From Colocasia esculenta (lineage: Eukaryota; Streptophyta; Magnoliopsida; Alismatales; Araceae), in NCBI GenBank assembly GCA_014218235.1, contig CM024758.1, forward strand, positions 75,402,206 through 75,466,205: a stretch of 64,000 bases of DNA, written 5' to 3'. Shown here in pieces: positions 43,577 through 55,959 of this stretch; position 1 is the first letter of the stretch, and each line of letters opens with the position of its first letter. A model generated the notes under the pieces. The model did no database searches and was not told where the DNA came from. It saw nothing but the letters and a program-made list of their open reading frames with translations. Position numbers and translations under genes: made by a program.

Positions 43577-45100
43577 TCAAAATTCAAAAAACATAAAGAA
43601 AGAAGACTCACCAAAGATGTACGGAAACTGCTCGCGAATTTCATCTTCCCGCTCCCATGTCGACTCACCACCTGAGTGCCGCTGCCACGCAACACGAACT
43701 AAGGGGATAGCCTTGTTACTCAACCTCTGAACTCGGAGATCCTCAATATGCAAAGGAAACTCTGGTACAGTCAACACTGGACTTACCTCAGACCACTCTG
43801 TGCTCGAGAGAATGTGAGATCGTCAGAAAGGTACCTCTGAAGCATCGAAACGTGGAACACATCGTGGACTACTGCCAACTTTGACGGAAGCTCAAGTCTG
43901 TACGCCAAACCTCCGACACACTCAGTAATGGTGAAAGGTCCAATAAAGCGAGGACTCAACTTTCCACGCTTACCAACCTTACCACTCCCTTCATAGGAGA
44001 CACACGAACAAATACATGGTCCCCTACCTGAAACTCGAGCGGTCGTCTGCGCTGATCTGCATAACTCTTCTGTCGACTCTGAGCTGACTGAAGCCTCTGC
44101 CTCACAAGCTGAACTACCTCAACTGCCTGCTGAACCAACTCTGGCCCTGTGACAATCCGTTCGCCAACCTCAAACCAGTCAAGAGGAGTGCGACACGGTC
44201 GTCCGTACAAAGCGTCATATTGTGCCAAACCGATACTGGAGTGATCACTGTTATTATATGCGAACTCGACCAATGTAAGTGAGCTGTCCACGACCCCTGC
44301 CACTCCAGACAACAAGCTCTAAGCATGTCCTCTATCTGACACAATAGAGATCGGTACCCCGTGCAAAGGAACAATCCGCTCTACGTATAACGCGGCCAAC
44401 CTACTCACACCCCAACTAGTCCTGATAGGCAAGAATCTGGAAGTCTTCGTCAATCTGTCCACAAGAACCCAAATGCTGTCAAAACCTCCAGTTGTCCTCG
44501 GCAAACCACAAACCAAGTCACTCGTCACATGGTCCCACTTCCACATCGGAATCTAACGGCTGCACAAGTCCTCCTGGACGCTGATGTTCGGCCTTCACCT
44601 GCTGACAGACCAAACACCTAGCAACAAAAGCCGCTATGTCTCTCTTCATCCCAGGCCACCAAAACTAACGTCTCAATCTGTGATACATCTTGGTTGACCC
44701 TGGATGAATCGAGTACCTGGAACCATGTGCCTCCTGCAACACAACTCTCCTGACAGACTCCTCAACAGGAACATAGAGTCTATCTCGAAACTTAACAGTC
44801 CCGTCCTCGCAAAGCTCAACCTCTGAGAGAAGCAACACACTGTGCAACTCGGGATCTGCCTGATGAGCCTCAACAACCTGTCTCACAACGGCGGGAGCCG
44901 CCAACAAAATGCCCAACACACACTGTCGACGACTGGACGAAACTCTGAAAGACCCCTCTGTCGCAGACTGCCACAACTGCCACTCTCTAAGCATCAGATG
45001 ACTCATCTGTGCTTTCCTACTCAAGGCATCTGCAACTACATTCGCCTTTCCAGGCTTATACTCAATGCTAAAATCATAGTCTTTCAGATATTTCATCCAT
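43577..45100 (-). pseudogene. Tekay B integrase and chromodomain-like tail, frameshifted
   Basis: Reading leftwards from about 45096: KYLKDYDFSIEYKPGKANVV with ADALSRKAQ (the RNaseH-integrase link), then the zinc domain SRYSIHPGSTKMYHRLRR (about 44700). The core has WKWDHVTSDLVCGLPRT and WVLVDRLTKTSRFLPIR (about 44540-44420), SIVSDRGHA (about 44345), then VEFAYNNSDHSSIGLAQYDA (about 44250). The C-terminal part reads VGDHVFVRVSPMKGVVR (about 44010). The chromodomain-like tail ends IPLVRVAWQRHSGGESTWE and a stop at 43577. Breaks near 44665, 44330-44310 and 43950-43780 inactivate it. Confidence 0.86.
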
Positions 45101-46540
45101 CGACGCTACCTCATATTCAGATCCCTCTGAGAAAACACATACCTCAAACTCTGGTGGTCGGTACGGACAACAAAACTCACTCGTACAGGTAAAGACGCCA
45201 AATCCTCAAACCAAACACCACAGCTGCAAGCTCTAGGTCATGGGTCGGGTAACTTTCCTCATGGGGCTTAAGCTGGTGAGACGCATAAGCCACCACCGGC
45301 CTTGCTGCATCAAACCGCACCCAGACCAACACTTGAAGCATCTGTGCAAACCTCAAAACCCTCCTCACCTGAAGGTAAGGCAAGGACTGGCGCTGACATA
45401 AGCAGTCGCTTCAACTCTATGAAGCTTTTCTCACACTGCTCCGACCACACAAACGGAACTCCATTTCTCGTCAACTGAGTCAAGGGTTCAGCAACCTGAA
45501 AAAAGTCTCGAACAAACCTGCGGTAGTAACCTACCAAGCCCAAAAAAGCTATAAATCTCAGACACAGATCTGGGACTCTCCCACTGCAAAACTGCCTCGA
45601 CCCTGGCTGGATCTACAGAAACTCCCTCACCTGAGATGACGTGCCCCAAAAAGTGAACCTGTTGTAGCCAAAACTCACACTTACTAAGTTTGGCATACAA
45701 CTGGTGCTCTTGCAAAGTCTGCAACAAGATCCTCAGGTGCTCGGCGTGCTCCTCCTCCGAAACGGAGTACACCAAAATGTCGTCAACAAACACTACGACA
45801 AACCGGTCCAAGAACTGGTGGAACAACCGGTGCATCAGATCCATGAAGGCCGCTGGAGCATTGGTGAGCCCAAACGGCATCACCAAAAACTCAAAATGTC
45901 CATATCTGGTCCGAAAAGCAGTCCTCTCAATGTCAGAATCTCTAATCCGCAACTGATAGTAGCCCGACCTCAGGTCAATCTTCGAAAAGACATGAGCAGA
46001 CTGAAGCTGATCAAAGAGATCGTCCATCCTATGCAAAGGATACCTATTCTTGATGGTCACTTGGTTCAGCTCCTATAATCAATACACAATCTCAGGCTAC
46101 CATCCTTCTTCCTGACAAACAGAACAGGTGACCCCCAAAGAGAAAGCTATGACGAATATAGCCCTTCTCTAACAACTCCTCAAGTGCCTCTTCAACTCCC
46201 TCAACTCTGCTGGTGCCATATGGTACGACACCTGAGCAAATGGTACAGTGCGAAGAACCAACTCAACAGTAAACTCAATCTCTCTCTTTGGCGGTAAAGG
46301 TAAATCTTTCGGAAAAACATCCGGAAACTCACACACTACGGGAATGTCCCACTCCCGTGGCAACCTGGTCAAGGGTAATAGCAGAACTAGAACACCCTGA
46401 CAACCAGAGGCAAGCAACTTCCCGCCCTCAAAGCAGAAACTAAAAAGCGCGAGAGTAAGAGGTACGATACCCTGGAAGTAGAATGCCGCTTCCCCAGGTA
46501 TCCACAAGTGCACCCTCTTCTTCTGGCAATCCATCACTAC
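45100..46540 (-). pseudogene. Tekay B reverse transcriptase and RNaseH, frameshifted
   Basis: RT: NRYPLHRMDDLFDQLQSAHV (46050), FSKIDLRSGYYQLRI, TAFRTRYGHFEFLVMPFGLT, and the active-site VVVFVDDILVYSVSEEE (FVDD, about 45790), then FLGHVISGEGVSVDP (about 45640). RNaseH: VCTDASSVGLGAV (about 45350) and ASHQLKPHEESYPTHDLELA (about 45290-45230). The upstream linker carries VCEFPDVFPKDLPL and EIEFTVELVLRTVPFAQ (about 46340-46230). Frame breaks lie near 46170-46060, 45540-45490 and 45383-45310. The 190-codon palm frame (46060-45488) is open. Confidence 0.88.
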
Positions 46541-48060
46541 AACATACCGCTCTAACTAGTCCATACCAAAATCACATCATAGTCCTACAACTGTAAAGCA
46601 AACAAGCGAGCTGACAACCACTGATCCTGCAACTGCACAGGTACCTCCTCAAGACAGTAGGACGTAAGGACAAAGTCCCCTGTCGGCAATCTACTGCTAG
46701 CTCAACAAACTCTCCCGAACTCAACTCTCTAAGGGAGTCTAAAAACTCCTCAGACACAAAAGAGTGAGAGGCACCGGAATCAAACAAAACTCTAGCTGTA
46801 TAACCAAAAGCTGTAACAGTACTTCCATAGCTGAGCTGCCTCGCGTTGCACGGGTCAAGTGAGTAACACGACCTCTACCTCTCGACCCACCAGAACCTCT
46901 GGTCTGGACCCTGCTGCACGGGTGCCTGCTGCTGCTGCTGCGCACTCGGGGCTGTGACTAGGTCTGCTGCTGCGGCACACGAGGGAACAAAGGACAGTCT
47001 CGCGCCATGTGGGACCCATCTGGTCACACGGTAGCACTGACAAAAAAAGTATGCGGTACCTGCTGCGAAGGCTGCCCTACAGGCTGCTGAACACTCCCAA
47101 CAGACTATTGTCTTGCTCTGCCTGCCTCTTATCACGCCGAAACATCCTCCGAGATCCTGACTTGGCCGTCGTCCTAGTAGAAGTGGACGCGTAGGAAGTC
47201 GCAGTCCTCGGAGTCGTCTGCACACTACCCTGCTGCTGTCGAGGCTGGTCGGAACTACCTGCATCTGAACCTCTGCGCTCCGAGCACGGGTCCATAAAGT
47301 GTCTGCCTCCAACGTGCCACTGTCTGATAGGCCGCGTCCAAGTCTGTAACGCACGCAACTATCAACGCCTGCCTGAGCTCTGGCCTCAAGCCCCTCACAA
47401 GTGCTGAGTCCTCAGACCCTCATCTGCATAATCTGCAGAGCATAACGCCTAGCTCTACAAATCTGGCCTGTACTGCACTACAGTAAAGTCCCTCTGCTGC
47501 AGTCCAGAAACTGGTACAACCTCTCCGTCCGGACATAAGTAGGACAGAAGGCCCTCTCAAAAGAAACAACAAACTCCTGCCACGAAGTCTGTCTAAGTGG
47601 GCGAGACTGAAAAGTAGTCTCCCACTCAGAGGACCACCAAGTCAACGCCTGCGCCTGCAACTGGTAATGGCTAACAACACTCGCTCCTCGGGAACACACT
47701 CCATGGAACGGAAAGTCCGCTCCACTGCATCCAACCACACCCGTGCAATGTCTGGATCAGGCTGGCCCAAAAACTCAGGTGGCTGAAACTACAAGAACTC
47801 CCTCAACACCTTCCCAGTACCACCCTGAGGTATCGGCGCATCACGATGTTGAGCTACAAACTGAGCCATCCCCTCAAGAAATTGAGTCATGTCTAATCCC
47901 TGAGCTACTTGAGGAGCGGAGGTGGCGGCTGGTAGCGGAACAATACCACTGTGTGCGTCCTGTGGCAAGGCTACGTCTGTTGAGGTGGCGGAGCGTCTCC
48001 AACCTCCTGACGAGTCGCCTGCTCGGACACTCCCTCTCTAGGACATCGCCTAGGTGCCAT
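46540..48060 (-). pseudogene. Tekay B gag and protease, frameshifted
   Basis: The gag start is set at 48060, where the frame opens MAPRRCPRE, the usual short basic N-terminus. The capsid part holds YQLQAQALTWWSSEWETTF (about 47660-47610) and SWQEFVVSFERAFCP. The zinc-knuckle area around 47050-46985 is shifted but shows a CYRVT..VPHGARLS-like remnant. A Gln-run (QQQQQAPVQQ) lies near 46930. The protease site reads MFDSGASHSFVSEEFLDSLR (46787), with DSGAS as catalytic box. The gene is in at least five frames, so no Gag can be made. Confidence 0.8.
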
Positions 48061-48190
48061 AGTACTATACACAGAGCAAAAATACACACATGAATACACT
48101 AACTAACTCCAGGTTAAATAGCTGCAACTGTACTCTTTGTACTCTGAGTCTACATAATGGGTATTTCCTTATATATATCTCATCAGACTA
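48061..48190 (-). other. Tekay B leader between PBS and gag
   Basis: About 130 bp of untranslated leader between the PBS and the gag ATG at 48060. No frame or structure stands out. Confidence 0.6.
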
Positions 48191-48205
48191 GGCTCTGATA
48201 CCAAC
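48191..48205 (-). promoter_or_regulatory. Tekay B primer binding site (tRNA-iMet)
   Basis: On the minus strand TTGGTATCAGAGCC directly follows the 5' LTR end. It includes the full TGGTATCAGAGC complementary to initiator tRNA-Met. Confidence 0.93.
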
Positions 48206-50037
48206 TGTAACGACCCACAATCCGCTTTACCAGTAAGTAACCAGTAACTCGAATTCTGACCCGCTAACCCACGAGACAAGCTCGGAAGGGTAAAAAGTGA
48301 ACGTCCGAGGAGACTATATATAAGAAGATACACACATGCAAAGCTGTAAAATTTCACTACATGAACATAACATGTACAACTCAGAGTCGAGCTAAGTACA
48401 AAGTACAGAAGTACAACAAAAAGTACTACTCACTGCAGCTAGGGCGCACCAACACCGGAGTGGCTAGACTCGCCTGGAACGGGAGGCGACGAGACCACCT
48501 GAAAGGGAGGGGAGTGAGTCTCAAGAAAAGAGACCCAGTAGGGAAAAGTAACCCCACCGGTAATAGTACTAAAGTGCGGGAAGTAAAAATAGAAAGTAAA
48601 TACACGTCGCAACACAACCCAAAATTGTAAACCTCGCGGCTCAGTAACACACACTCACAACACAGTAAGTAGGACTCAGCTAGGGTCCTGTGGCTCGGCG
48701 TCCCGTCACACCAGAGGCTCTCAACCCCAGCCACGTGCGCACACTACAGGCTCTCTCCGCGTCTGGTCCACGACCGGTTTTCCCCCTACGCCTGACCCTA
48801 GCGGTAGAGAAGGGGCTCCGCAGAGACCGGCTCGAAACAACCACAAGGAGTACAACAGGACAGAGTCGCACTCGGCGTCCTGGCTCACTAGCGGAGGACA
48901 ACCACACGCTAGTCATCTAGACGGAGTCGCACCCACGCCTAGGAAACACAACAGAAACGTACACGCGGTAACACAACGCGCGTACAACAGACAGAAACAC
49001 ACTCAGCGTCTGAAACTCCGTACAATAAGTGAACACTCGTGTCACAACTAATTACTCTTATGCACAGGCGGAGTCAACACTCTAAGCCTGGCCAAAATGT
49101 GTTAACAGGGCGGACATTACACGTCAACACCTTGAAACACAAAAACCAAACCTCCTGGGACATAGGATATTAACGGCAGCATCGATTGTCGCCAATATTA
49201 ATGTAGACGACACTCACAATGCCGTTAACCCTAAATCAACGGCAATCGACCTTGTCGTTATATCAACATTGAAGATCTCAACGTCAACAGCTGTGGATGT
49301 TAAGCTCTCCAGTCCCCAAGACTCAAAACAGCGCGGGTCAGTCCAATTGGGTTAAAATCACCCAACAGAACGCCTGCTGATGGAGGGAAATACTTCCTCA
49401 CATCATTAACACTACCAGAACTTCAGAAATAAGTGATCCAACACTTGGAACACCCAAGACACCCAAAATCCGGCATGGTATAACCCAACCCTAAAATGCA
49501 ATTAGCATACTAAACTACACAAATAAGCATGCTAATCTGCTAAGGAGGGTTACAGGAGTTAAGTCCCTACCTCAGAACGCCTAAAAACTCCCAAATAGCA
49601 CTAATTGCGTCGGAACCCCTCGAAGTCTCCGCGCGAATTACACCAAATCTTCGCGTTCCCGCCCGATCAAGCACCGCCACGCGTACCAGAGCCTTCCCAC
49701 GAACTCCCATCAACCAACAGAAGCAGTGGAAACAGACAAAGACAAAAGTGGAGGAAAGGAAGGAAAGGAGAGAAGAAGTTCTGATCTCGGGTTGCCCTAT
49801 TTCTACAGGCGCGACCAATAGACGTCCACATACCTCGCCGCCTATTTGAACCGCTAATGGGTTCACGTCCAAACTGCTTGCCGTCAAGTTCAACGACAAA
49901 CGTCCACATCGCTGGATGCTAACTCCAGTCAACGGCTAAGACCCTGCCGCCAACTACAAATTAACGACAATAGATCTTGTCGTCAACCACACAGACTCTA
50001 CAAGACCAATAAGGATCACTAAGACCCAGACCTTATA
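48206..50037 (-). repeat. Tekay B 5' LTR (right copy, 1832 bp)
   Basis: Begins TGTAACGACCCACAATCCGC and ends GACCTTATA on the plus strand. It matches 41704-43549 with small indels. It repeats both hairpin clusters (about 49160-49310 and 49901-49990) and the TATATATAA run (48315-48323). It has no gene; the frames of up to 121 codons here do not agree between the LTR copies. Confidence 0.93.
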
Positions 50038-50042
50038 ATTTG
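50038..50042. repeat. Tekay B target site duplication, right copy (ATTTG)
   Basis: Perfect partner of 41699-41703. It lies within Sirevirus RNaseH codons. Confidence 0.92.
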
Positions 50043-52720
50043 TGTCAATAAAGGATATTTCTATATTACCATTTGCTACATGATCATGAATAAAATGATA
50101 TGTAACCTCAATATGCTTGGTCCTTGAATGTTGGACTGGATTTTTGGTGAATTGATAGCACTGGTGTTGTCACATAGTAGTGGAATGGATTGATATTTAG
50201 TCTAAAATCCTCAAGTTGTTGCTTTATCCATAGGAGTTGTGTACAACAACTTCCAGCAGCCACGTACTCAGCTTCCTGTAGACAGTGCCACTGAATTTTG
50301 TTTCTTTGAGGACTAGGATATTAAACACCCTGCAAGAAATTGACAACAACCACTGGTGCTTTTCTATCTACTTTGCATCCAGCATAGTCAGCATTAGAAT
50401 ATCCTACTAGATTAATTTCACAAGATTTGGATACCACAAACCTAAATCATGAGTTCTAGCTAAGTATCTAAATATTCTTTTTACGGAGATCAAATGAGAT
50501 TCTCTAGGATCTGCTTGATATCTTACACACTTGCATACACTGAATAGAATATCGGGTCTACTGGCCGTTAAGTAAAGCAATGAACCAATCATACCTCTGT
50601 AGTTCTTTTGATCTACTTTCTTACCATTCTTGTCACTATCCATCCTTGTAGATGTACTCATGGGTGTTGAGAGTGGCTTTGTGCTCTCAAAACCAAATTC
50701 ATCAAAAGCTCTTTGGTGTATTTTGCTTGATAATTGTGGGTGCCATTTTTCCCTTGCTTGATTTGTATTTCAAGGAAATATTCAGCTCCCCCATCATGCT
50801 CATCTCAAACTCTCCCTGCATCAAGTTTTCAAAGTACTTGCAAAGAAGTTCATCAGTAGATCCAAAGATAATGTCATCTACATAATCTGTACAAGTAATA
50901 TGCTTTTGACTTTTGTTTTTACAAATAGAGTGCTATGTACCTGTCCTCTATTGAAACCATGGTTTAATAAAAATGAGCTAAGCCTTTCATACCATGCTCT
51001 TGGTGCTTGCTTTAAACCATATACAACCTTATGAAGTTAAAACATGATTTGGAAATTTTGTACATCAAAAACCTGGAGGCTGTTCAACATACACTTATTC
51101 CTTAATTAAGCTATTAAAAAGACAGATTTAACATCCATTTGAAATAATTTTAAATCCAAAGTAGATGCATATGCTAATAAAATTATAATAGCCTCAAGTC
51201 TAGCTATAGGTACATAAGTTTCATCGAAATCTATGCCTTCCTCTTGGAGTAGCATTGAGCCACCAATCTGGCTTTGTTTCTAATATTACACCAGTCTCAT
51301 CCAATTTGTTTCTAACCCCCATTTTGTGCCAATAATTAGATGGTCTGATGGTCTGGGAACAAGTGACCATACTTGGTTTCTCTTGAACTGATTTAGTTCA
51401 TCTTGCATGGGTATAATCAAGATTCATCAGTGAGAGCTTCATTGACTGTCTTAGGCTCTATTTCAGAGACAAATGCTAGATAATCACAAGGTATTACATT
51501 ACCTCTTGTTCTTACCCCTATAGATGGATCACCAATAATGTTCTCAGGCGGGTGATCTTCTTGTATCTCCACTCATTTGGAAGATTTTCATGTGTAATAT
51601 CTTGTTGTTGCAAGTCTTCCAGAGGTGGATCATCCCTGCCTTCAATTGAGGTATCCTTTAGTTTCTTGGACAGTTCGTCTGCATCATCATTGTCATTGTC
51701 TTCTTCCTTTCTCAAGGAAAGTTTAGTCTCATCAAAAATAATATGCACAGACTGTTCAATTAATAAGGTACATTTGTTAAATACTCTATACCCTTTGGTT
51801 TAGAAGCATACCCCATGAAAATACCTTCATTTGATTTGACATCCAACTTACCAATGTCTCTTTTTCCATTATTGTGAATGAAGCAAGGACATCCAAAAGT
51901 CCTAAGGTGGCTGATCATTGGCTTCTTTCCTTTAAACAGTTCGTATGCAATCTTCTTTAGGATTGGCCTAATCATTACTCTGTTGATAATATAGCTTGCT
52001 ATGTTCACTGCTTCAGCCCAAAAGTATCTTGGCAAATTATATTCTGACAACATTGTTCTTGCCATGTCCAATAGAGTTCTATTCTTCTTCTCAGCAACGC
52101 CATTTTGCTGTGGTGTCCTTGGTTTGAGAATTGTGCTCGATCCCTTGGTCATCGCAAAATTTAGCGAATCTTTCATTTTGAAATTCTCCTCCATGATTCG
52201 ATCGGATTCCAATAATGCAAAACTTCTTATCTTTCTGAACTTTCCTGCTGAAGCTTACAAAGCTTCAAATGTATCATCTTTGCATTCTAGAATAACGCCC
52301 ATGTAAATCTAGAATAATCACCAACTATAACAAATCCGAAATTCTTTCCTCCAAGACTGGGGTTCTCATTGGCCCAAATAAATCCATATGAAGGAGTTCT
52401 AAGGGTTTTGAGGTTGTCACTACAGTCTTTGACTTGAAGGACTTCTTAACATGTTTTTCTTTGGGACAAGGTCTGCAGACACCATCCAATTTTGTGCTGA
52501 CCTTTGGCAGACCTTCCACATGATTCTTCTTTAGCAGTTTTCTCATACCTTCTAGGCTGCAATGTCCCAGTCTTCTGTGCCACAGTTCAGTTGATTGAAC
52601 CTTGTTTGCTTCCAGACAGACATCTTGATCCTTGAGTTCTTCAAGATGAAGTGCATACATGTTCTTTTCTCTATTAGCTTCGAAAATTACTGCTCCATCC
52701 TTAATATGCTGCACCTTGAC
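50038..52720 (-). pseudogene. Sirevirus integrase, reverse transcriptase and RNaseH (part), frameshifted
   Basis: Integrase zinc region: ELWHRRLGHCSLEGMRKLL and DGVCRPCPKEKHVKKSF (about 52590-52440), then LELLHMDLFGPMRT (about 52390). The catalytic E block is PRTPQQNGVAEKKNRTLLD (about 52110), followed by FWAEAVNIASYIINR and RTFGCPCFIHN. RT pieces lie around 51500-50700 in several frames, and YRGMIGSLLYLTASRPDILF (50600) marks the RT-RNaseH connection. RNaseH is out of frame at 50330-50040, with the QNSVALSTGS box near 50300. The frame runs into Tekay B at 50037, and the last codons resume at 41703. Copia order (integrase before RT) is clear. Many breaks make it non-functional. Confidence 0.85.
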
Positions 52721-54760
52721 TCTTAAAACTGAATTTGATGACCTCTGTCACAAAGCTGGCTGATGCTAATGAGATTGTGCTTCAGCCCTTTGACAAGCAA
52801 TACAACTTCAATGACTATTTTTCCTTTGTTGCTCACAGAGCCACTGCCAATACTGTGCCTTTCCCATTGTCTCCATAGGTAACTGTTCCTTCTTCAGCTT
52901 GGAGATGGGTGAATAGCTTCCAATTTCCTGACATGTGCCTTGAGCACCCACTGTCTAAATACCATTTGGATGCTCGAGTCTTACCCTGAAATGAAATTAT
53001 CAGGTTTAGGTACCCAAATTCTTTTGGGTCATGAGGAGTTAGTACCATCAACTTTTTCTTTTTATTATCCATTTCTTATGTCTTGTTGGACATATTGCTT
53101 TTATGTGACCTAACTTATTGCAATGACTGCAACAGGATGTTTTTGTTACTTTTTCAATATATTTGAAATTGGCTTTATATGATATGTCTTGTTCAGGTAC
53201 AAATTTTGGAGTCGGGTATATTTTAGGATAGACTATGGTTTCTTCATTATCTGGAGGTGTATATCCAATCCATGTTTTTTCTTTCCTGGTCTTCTAGCAC
53301 CTTTTAATATTAAGGGATTTTTACCATTTATGAAATTTTCCAATGTGCTAGATAACTTAATATTTTCTTCTGTTAGTGTCTTAATTTCAGTTTTCAGTTC
53401 ATCTGAGCTTGCTTGTTTTTCTAGTTTCATTATTTGTTCATTTTTAGCTTTTAGATCCTCACATAGCAGTTCATTTCTCCTTTTAAGTTCATTATTTAGC
53501 TTTCTAATTGATCATTTTTGATTTTAGATCAGAGTTTGTGTTTTCTAGACAAGTATTATTTTTCTAATTGATCATCTTTTGGTTGCTTCTCTATATTTAC
53601 TGTATAATTCGTTGAAAGCTTCTTCTAAACTATCAGAATCTGAACAATTACAAGAATCAAAGGATGAGTCAGAGGTTACCTTTTCTTCAGTATTTGCCAT
53701 GAAAGCCAAGTTGGATTCTTCCTCATCACTGGTTGAGCTTGACTCACTGTCTGAGTCGCTGTTGTTGCTCCATGCAGCTGCCATAGCCTTTTTCTTATAT
53801 TTCCTGAATTTCTTGGAGCTCTCTCTCTTCCTGAATTCAGGCTTCTTGAGCTTTGGACATTCAGCTTTGATATGTCCTGGCTTTTTGCACTCGTACCATA
53901 TGGGCTCACTCTTCTTTTGATCCTTTCCATCTGGTTTCTTGAAGTCTTTATTTCTCTTGAAGTGTCTTCTACCAGATTGGAACTTCTTCTTCTTTGCTAG
54001 AATGCGTTGCAATTTTTTGACAGCATGGCTTCTTCATCTTCACAGCCACTTGAGTTCTCATCTTCAGCTGATGACTCATCTGACTTGTCTTCTTCTGCTT
54101 TAAGATCATTGAATGCTTCTTTCTTCTAGAGGACTCTCCTAGCCTTTCCATATTGATCTCATGGGCCATAAGGGACCCAATCAGTTTTTCCAAAGACATC
54201 CTTTTCAGATCATTAGCTTCTGCAATAGCTGTGACTTTTGGGGTCCATGAGGATGGTAAGGATCTAAGAATTTTCCTCACCATGTCTCCAATCTCATAGG
54301 TTTTTCCTAGTCTGGCTAACCCATTTGTCATATCTGTAAATCTAGTGAACATCTGGTTATGGATTCACCTGATTGCATCTGAAATCTTTCATATTGTGTA
54401 ACAAGAATATCAATTCTTGTCTCCTTCACTTATTTGTGCCTTCATAGGTAATTCTGAGCTTTTCTCACATCTCCATTACGGATTGCAGGCTGAAACTCTG
54501 TTGAATTCCTTTTTGCTTAACGCACAACACAGAATACTCTTAGCCTTACAGTTCAAGGAGATCTTCTTCATGTCATCGTCTGTCCACTGAGCCTTCTCAT
54601 TTGTGACCAGGAGATCACCTTCTTCTACTATTGACCATATCTGATAGTCGTGACCTTGGAGAAAGTACTCCATTCTAGTCTTCCAATAAGCATAATCTTC
54701 ACCATCAAAGAGAGGGGGTCGGTTGACAGACTGACCTTCAATGTTACCTTGGGCAGCCAT
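52720..54760 (-). pseudogene. Sirevirus gag and protease, frameshifted
   Basis: The start is at 54760 (MAAQGNIEGQSVNRPPLFDG), followed by YAYWKTRMEYFLQGHDYQIW, the Sirevirus capsid N-terminus. The capsid goes on with MTNGLARLGKTYEIGDMVRK and EKLIGSLMAHEINME (54340-54160). A first knuckle reads YECKKPGHIKAECPKLK (about 53910), but its first Cys is Trp here (WYEC). Then come an acidic SDSDSESSSTSDEEESN tract and a coiled-coil part (53430-53240). A second knuckle, CSHCNKLGHIKAIC, lies near 53130-53090. The protease begins KWYLDSGCSRHMSGNWKLF (about 52965), with DSG as catalytic box. Breaks near 54470-54360, 54000, 53560 and 53230-53070. Confidence 0.87.
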
Positions 54761-54805
54761 GGATCTTTACTCTTCAGATCGTTGTCATCTTCTTTGTCGA
54801 AGAGA

Positions 54806-54821
54806 CCAGCTTTGATACCAC
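54806..54821 (-). promoter_or_regulatory. Sirevirus primer binding site (tRNA-iMet type)
   Basis: On the minus strand GTGGTATCAAAGCTGG follows the 5' LTR end. It matches TGGTATCAGAGC with one change (A for G). Confidence 0.85.
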
Positions 54822-55490
54822 TTGTTGCCCGTTGACAAGCCCAGAGGGGGGGTGAATGGGTCTTTAAAAATATTTGATTAGTACCTGTACTTAAAACATT
54901 TACACAAAGACGTTCTTCTATGAAGGTTAGTAACAGTTATTTCAAAGCGCAATCACACAAGATAGCAACCACACAACACAAGAACTTATCCTGGTTCGGA
55001 CCTCCTCTCCTTAGGAGTCCTACGTCCAGTCCCTGAGCAACAACTCAGGATTCCACTAACTTGGGTACAGTCCCCCTATGGACACTACAACACCCAGCTC
55101 AGCTAGTCCTCCTTCACACCAGAAGGGAACAACAACACCCTGGATACCCCACCAGGACTTCCTTCACAACCGAAGGGAAACAGCACCCTGGATCCCACCA
55201 GGTCTTCCTTCACACACGAAGGGAAACACCACGAAGAGAATAGAATGAATTCAAGCCCCTAGATCAAGCTTCAACAAGCTATGATCTGAAGCAAGCAGAA
55301 CTGAGAGTAAATGATCTAGAAACACAGAAGACTCTCAGAACTACACGAGCTCTCTCAAGATTTTCACTACAGTGTGGAGAGCAAAGAGCAACACAGAAAG
55401 GAATGAGGTTCTTGGCTCTTACAATTCTATCAGATGATTTGAATAGCTTGTACGTTCAAAAATCCTTGTAGTCTTCTGATCTTCTGTCTT

Positions 55491-55502
55491 GAATTTATAT
55501 CT
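55491..55502 (-). promoter_or_regulatory. Sirevirus LTR TATA box
   Basis: On the minus strand AGATATAAATTC lies between the U3 repeats and the U5 part, about 670 bp from the LTR 3' end. Transcription would begin about 30 bp leftwards. The matching part of the 3' LTR is lost here. The call rests on the motif and position only. Confidence 0.55.
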
Positions 55503-55959
55503 CTTTTGAAATACGGCCGTTGAAGTAACCGTTGTCTCTTAGATATGTAGACGTTAGACTTCTTGACATTTGGAAGCTTCAACAATATTTTATCCAGTTG
55601 AGCACGCAAAAGATAATGTCTTCTGGCGTCTGTATGGTCCAACGTTGTATAACAGAATGTCTTTAGGACCCTGCACATATTAAATGCTAGATCAGTAGAC
55701 AGCTAGGCTATCTCTTGTTGTTAGTAAACGTTGATATAAGTATTCACCAAAATAGCAATGCCAAATAGCTTGTTCAAACAGATGTTGACAGAATATGCAC
55801 AATAACAAAAGGATATCATCTGCATGCATGCAGAGATACGTTTTGTCTTCATTAAATGCACAGTAGTCAGACATATAAGAAGTCTTTGACTATTCAACAC
55901 CTTTAAGAGATAAGATAAATATCAAGTCGATATAAACTAAAAGTCATTGTCTATATGAC

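Larger units (their letters stand above)
41704..50037 (-). mobile_element. Tekay B: complete Ty3/gypsy chromovirus (8.3 kb)
   Basis: Minus-strand element with LTRs 41704-43549 and 48206-50037, TSD ATTTG, a tRNA-iMet PBS, gag, protease, RT, RNaseH, integrase and a chromodomain-like tail. LTR ends are TGTAAGGTC and GGGTCGTTACA; in the right copy one terminal CA is mutated to TA. Genes are heavily frameshifted. LTR copies are very similar with many small indels. It is a different family from Tekay A (LTR 1.84 against 3.26 kb), though the ends and hairpin motifs of the two LTRs resemble each other. Confidence 0.94.
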
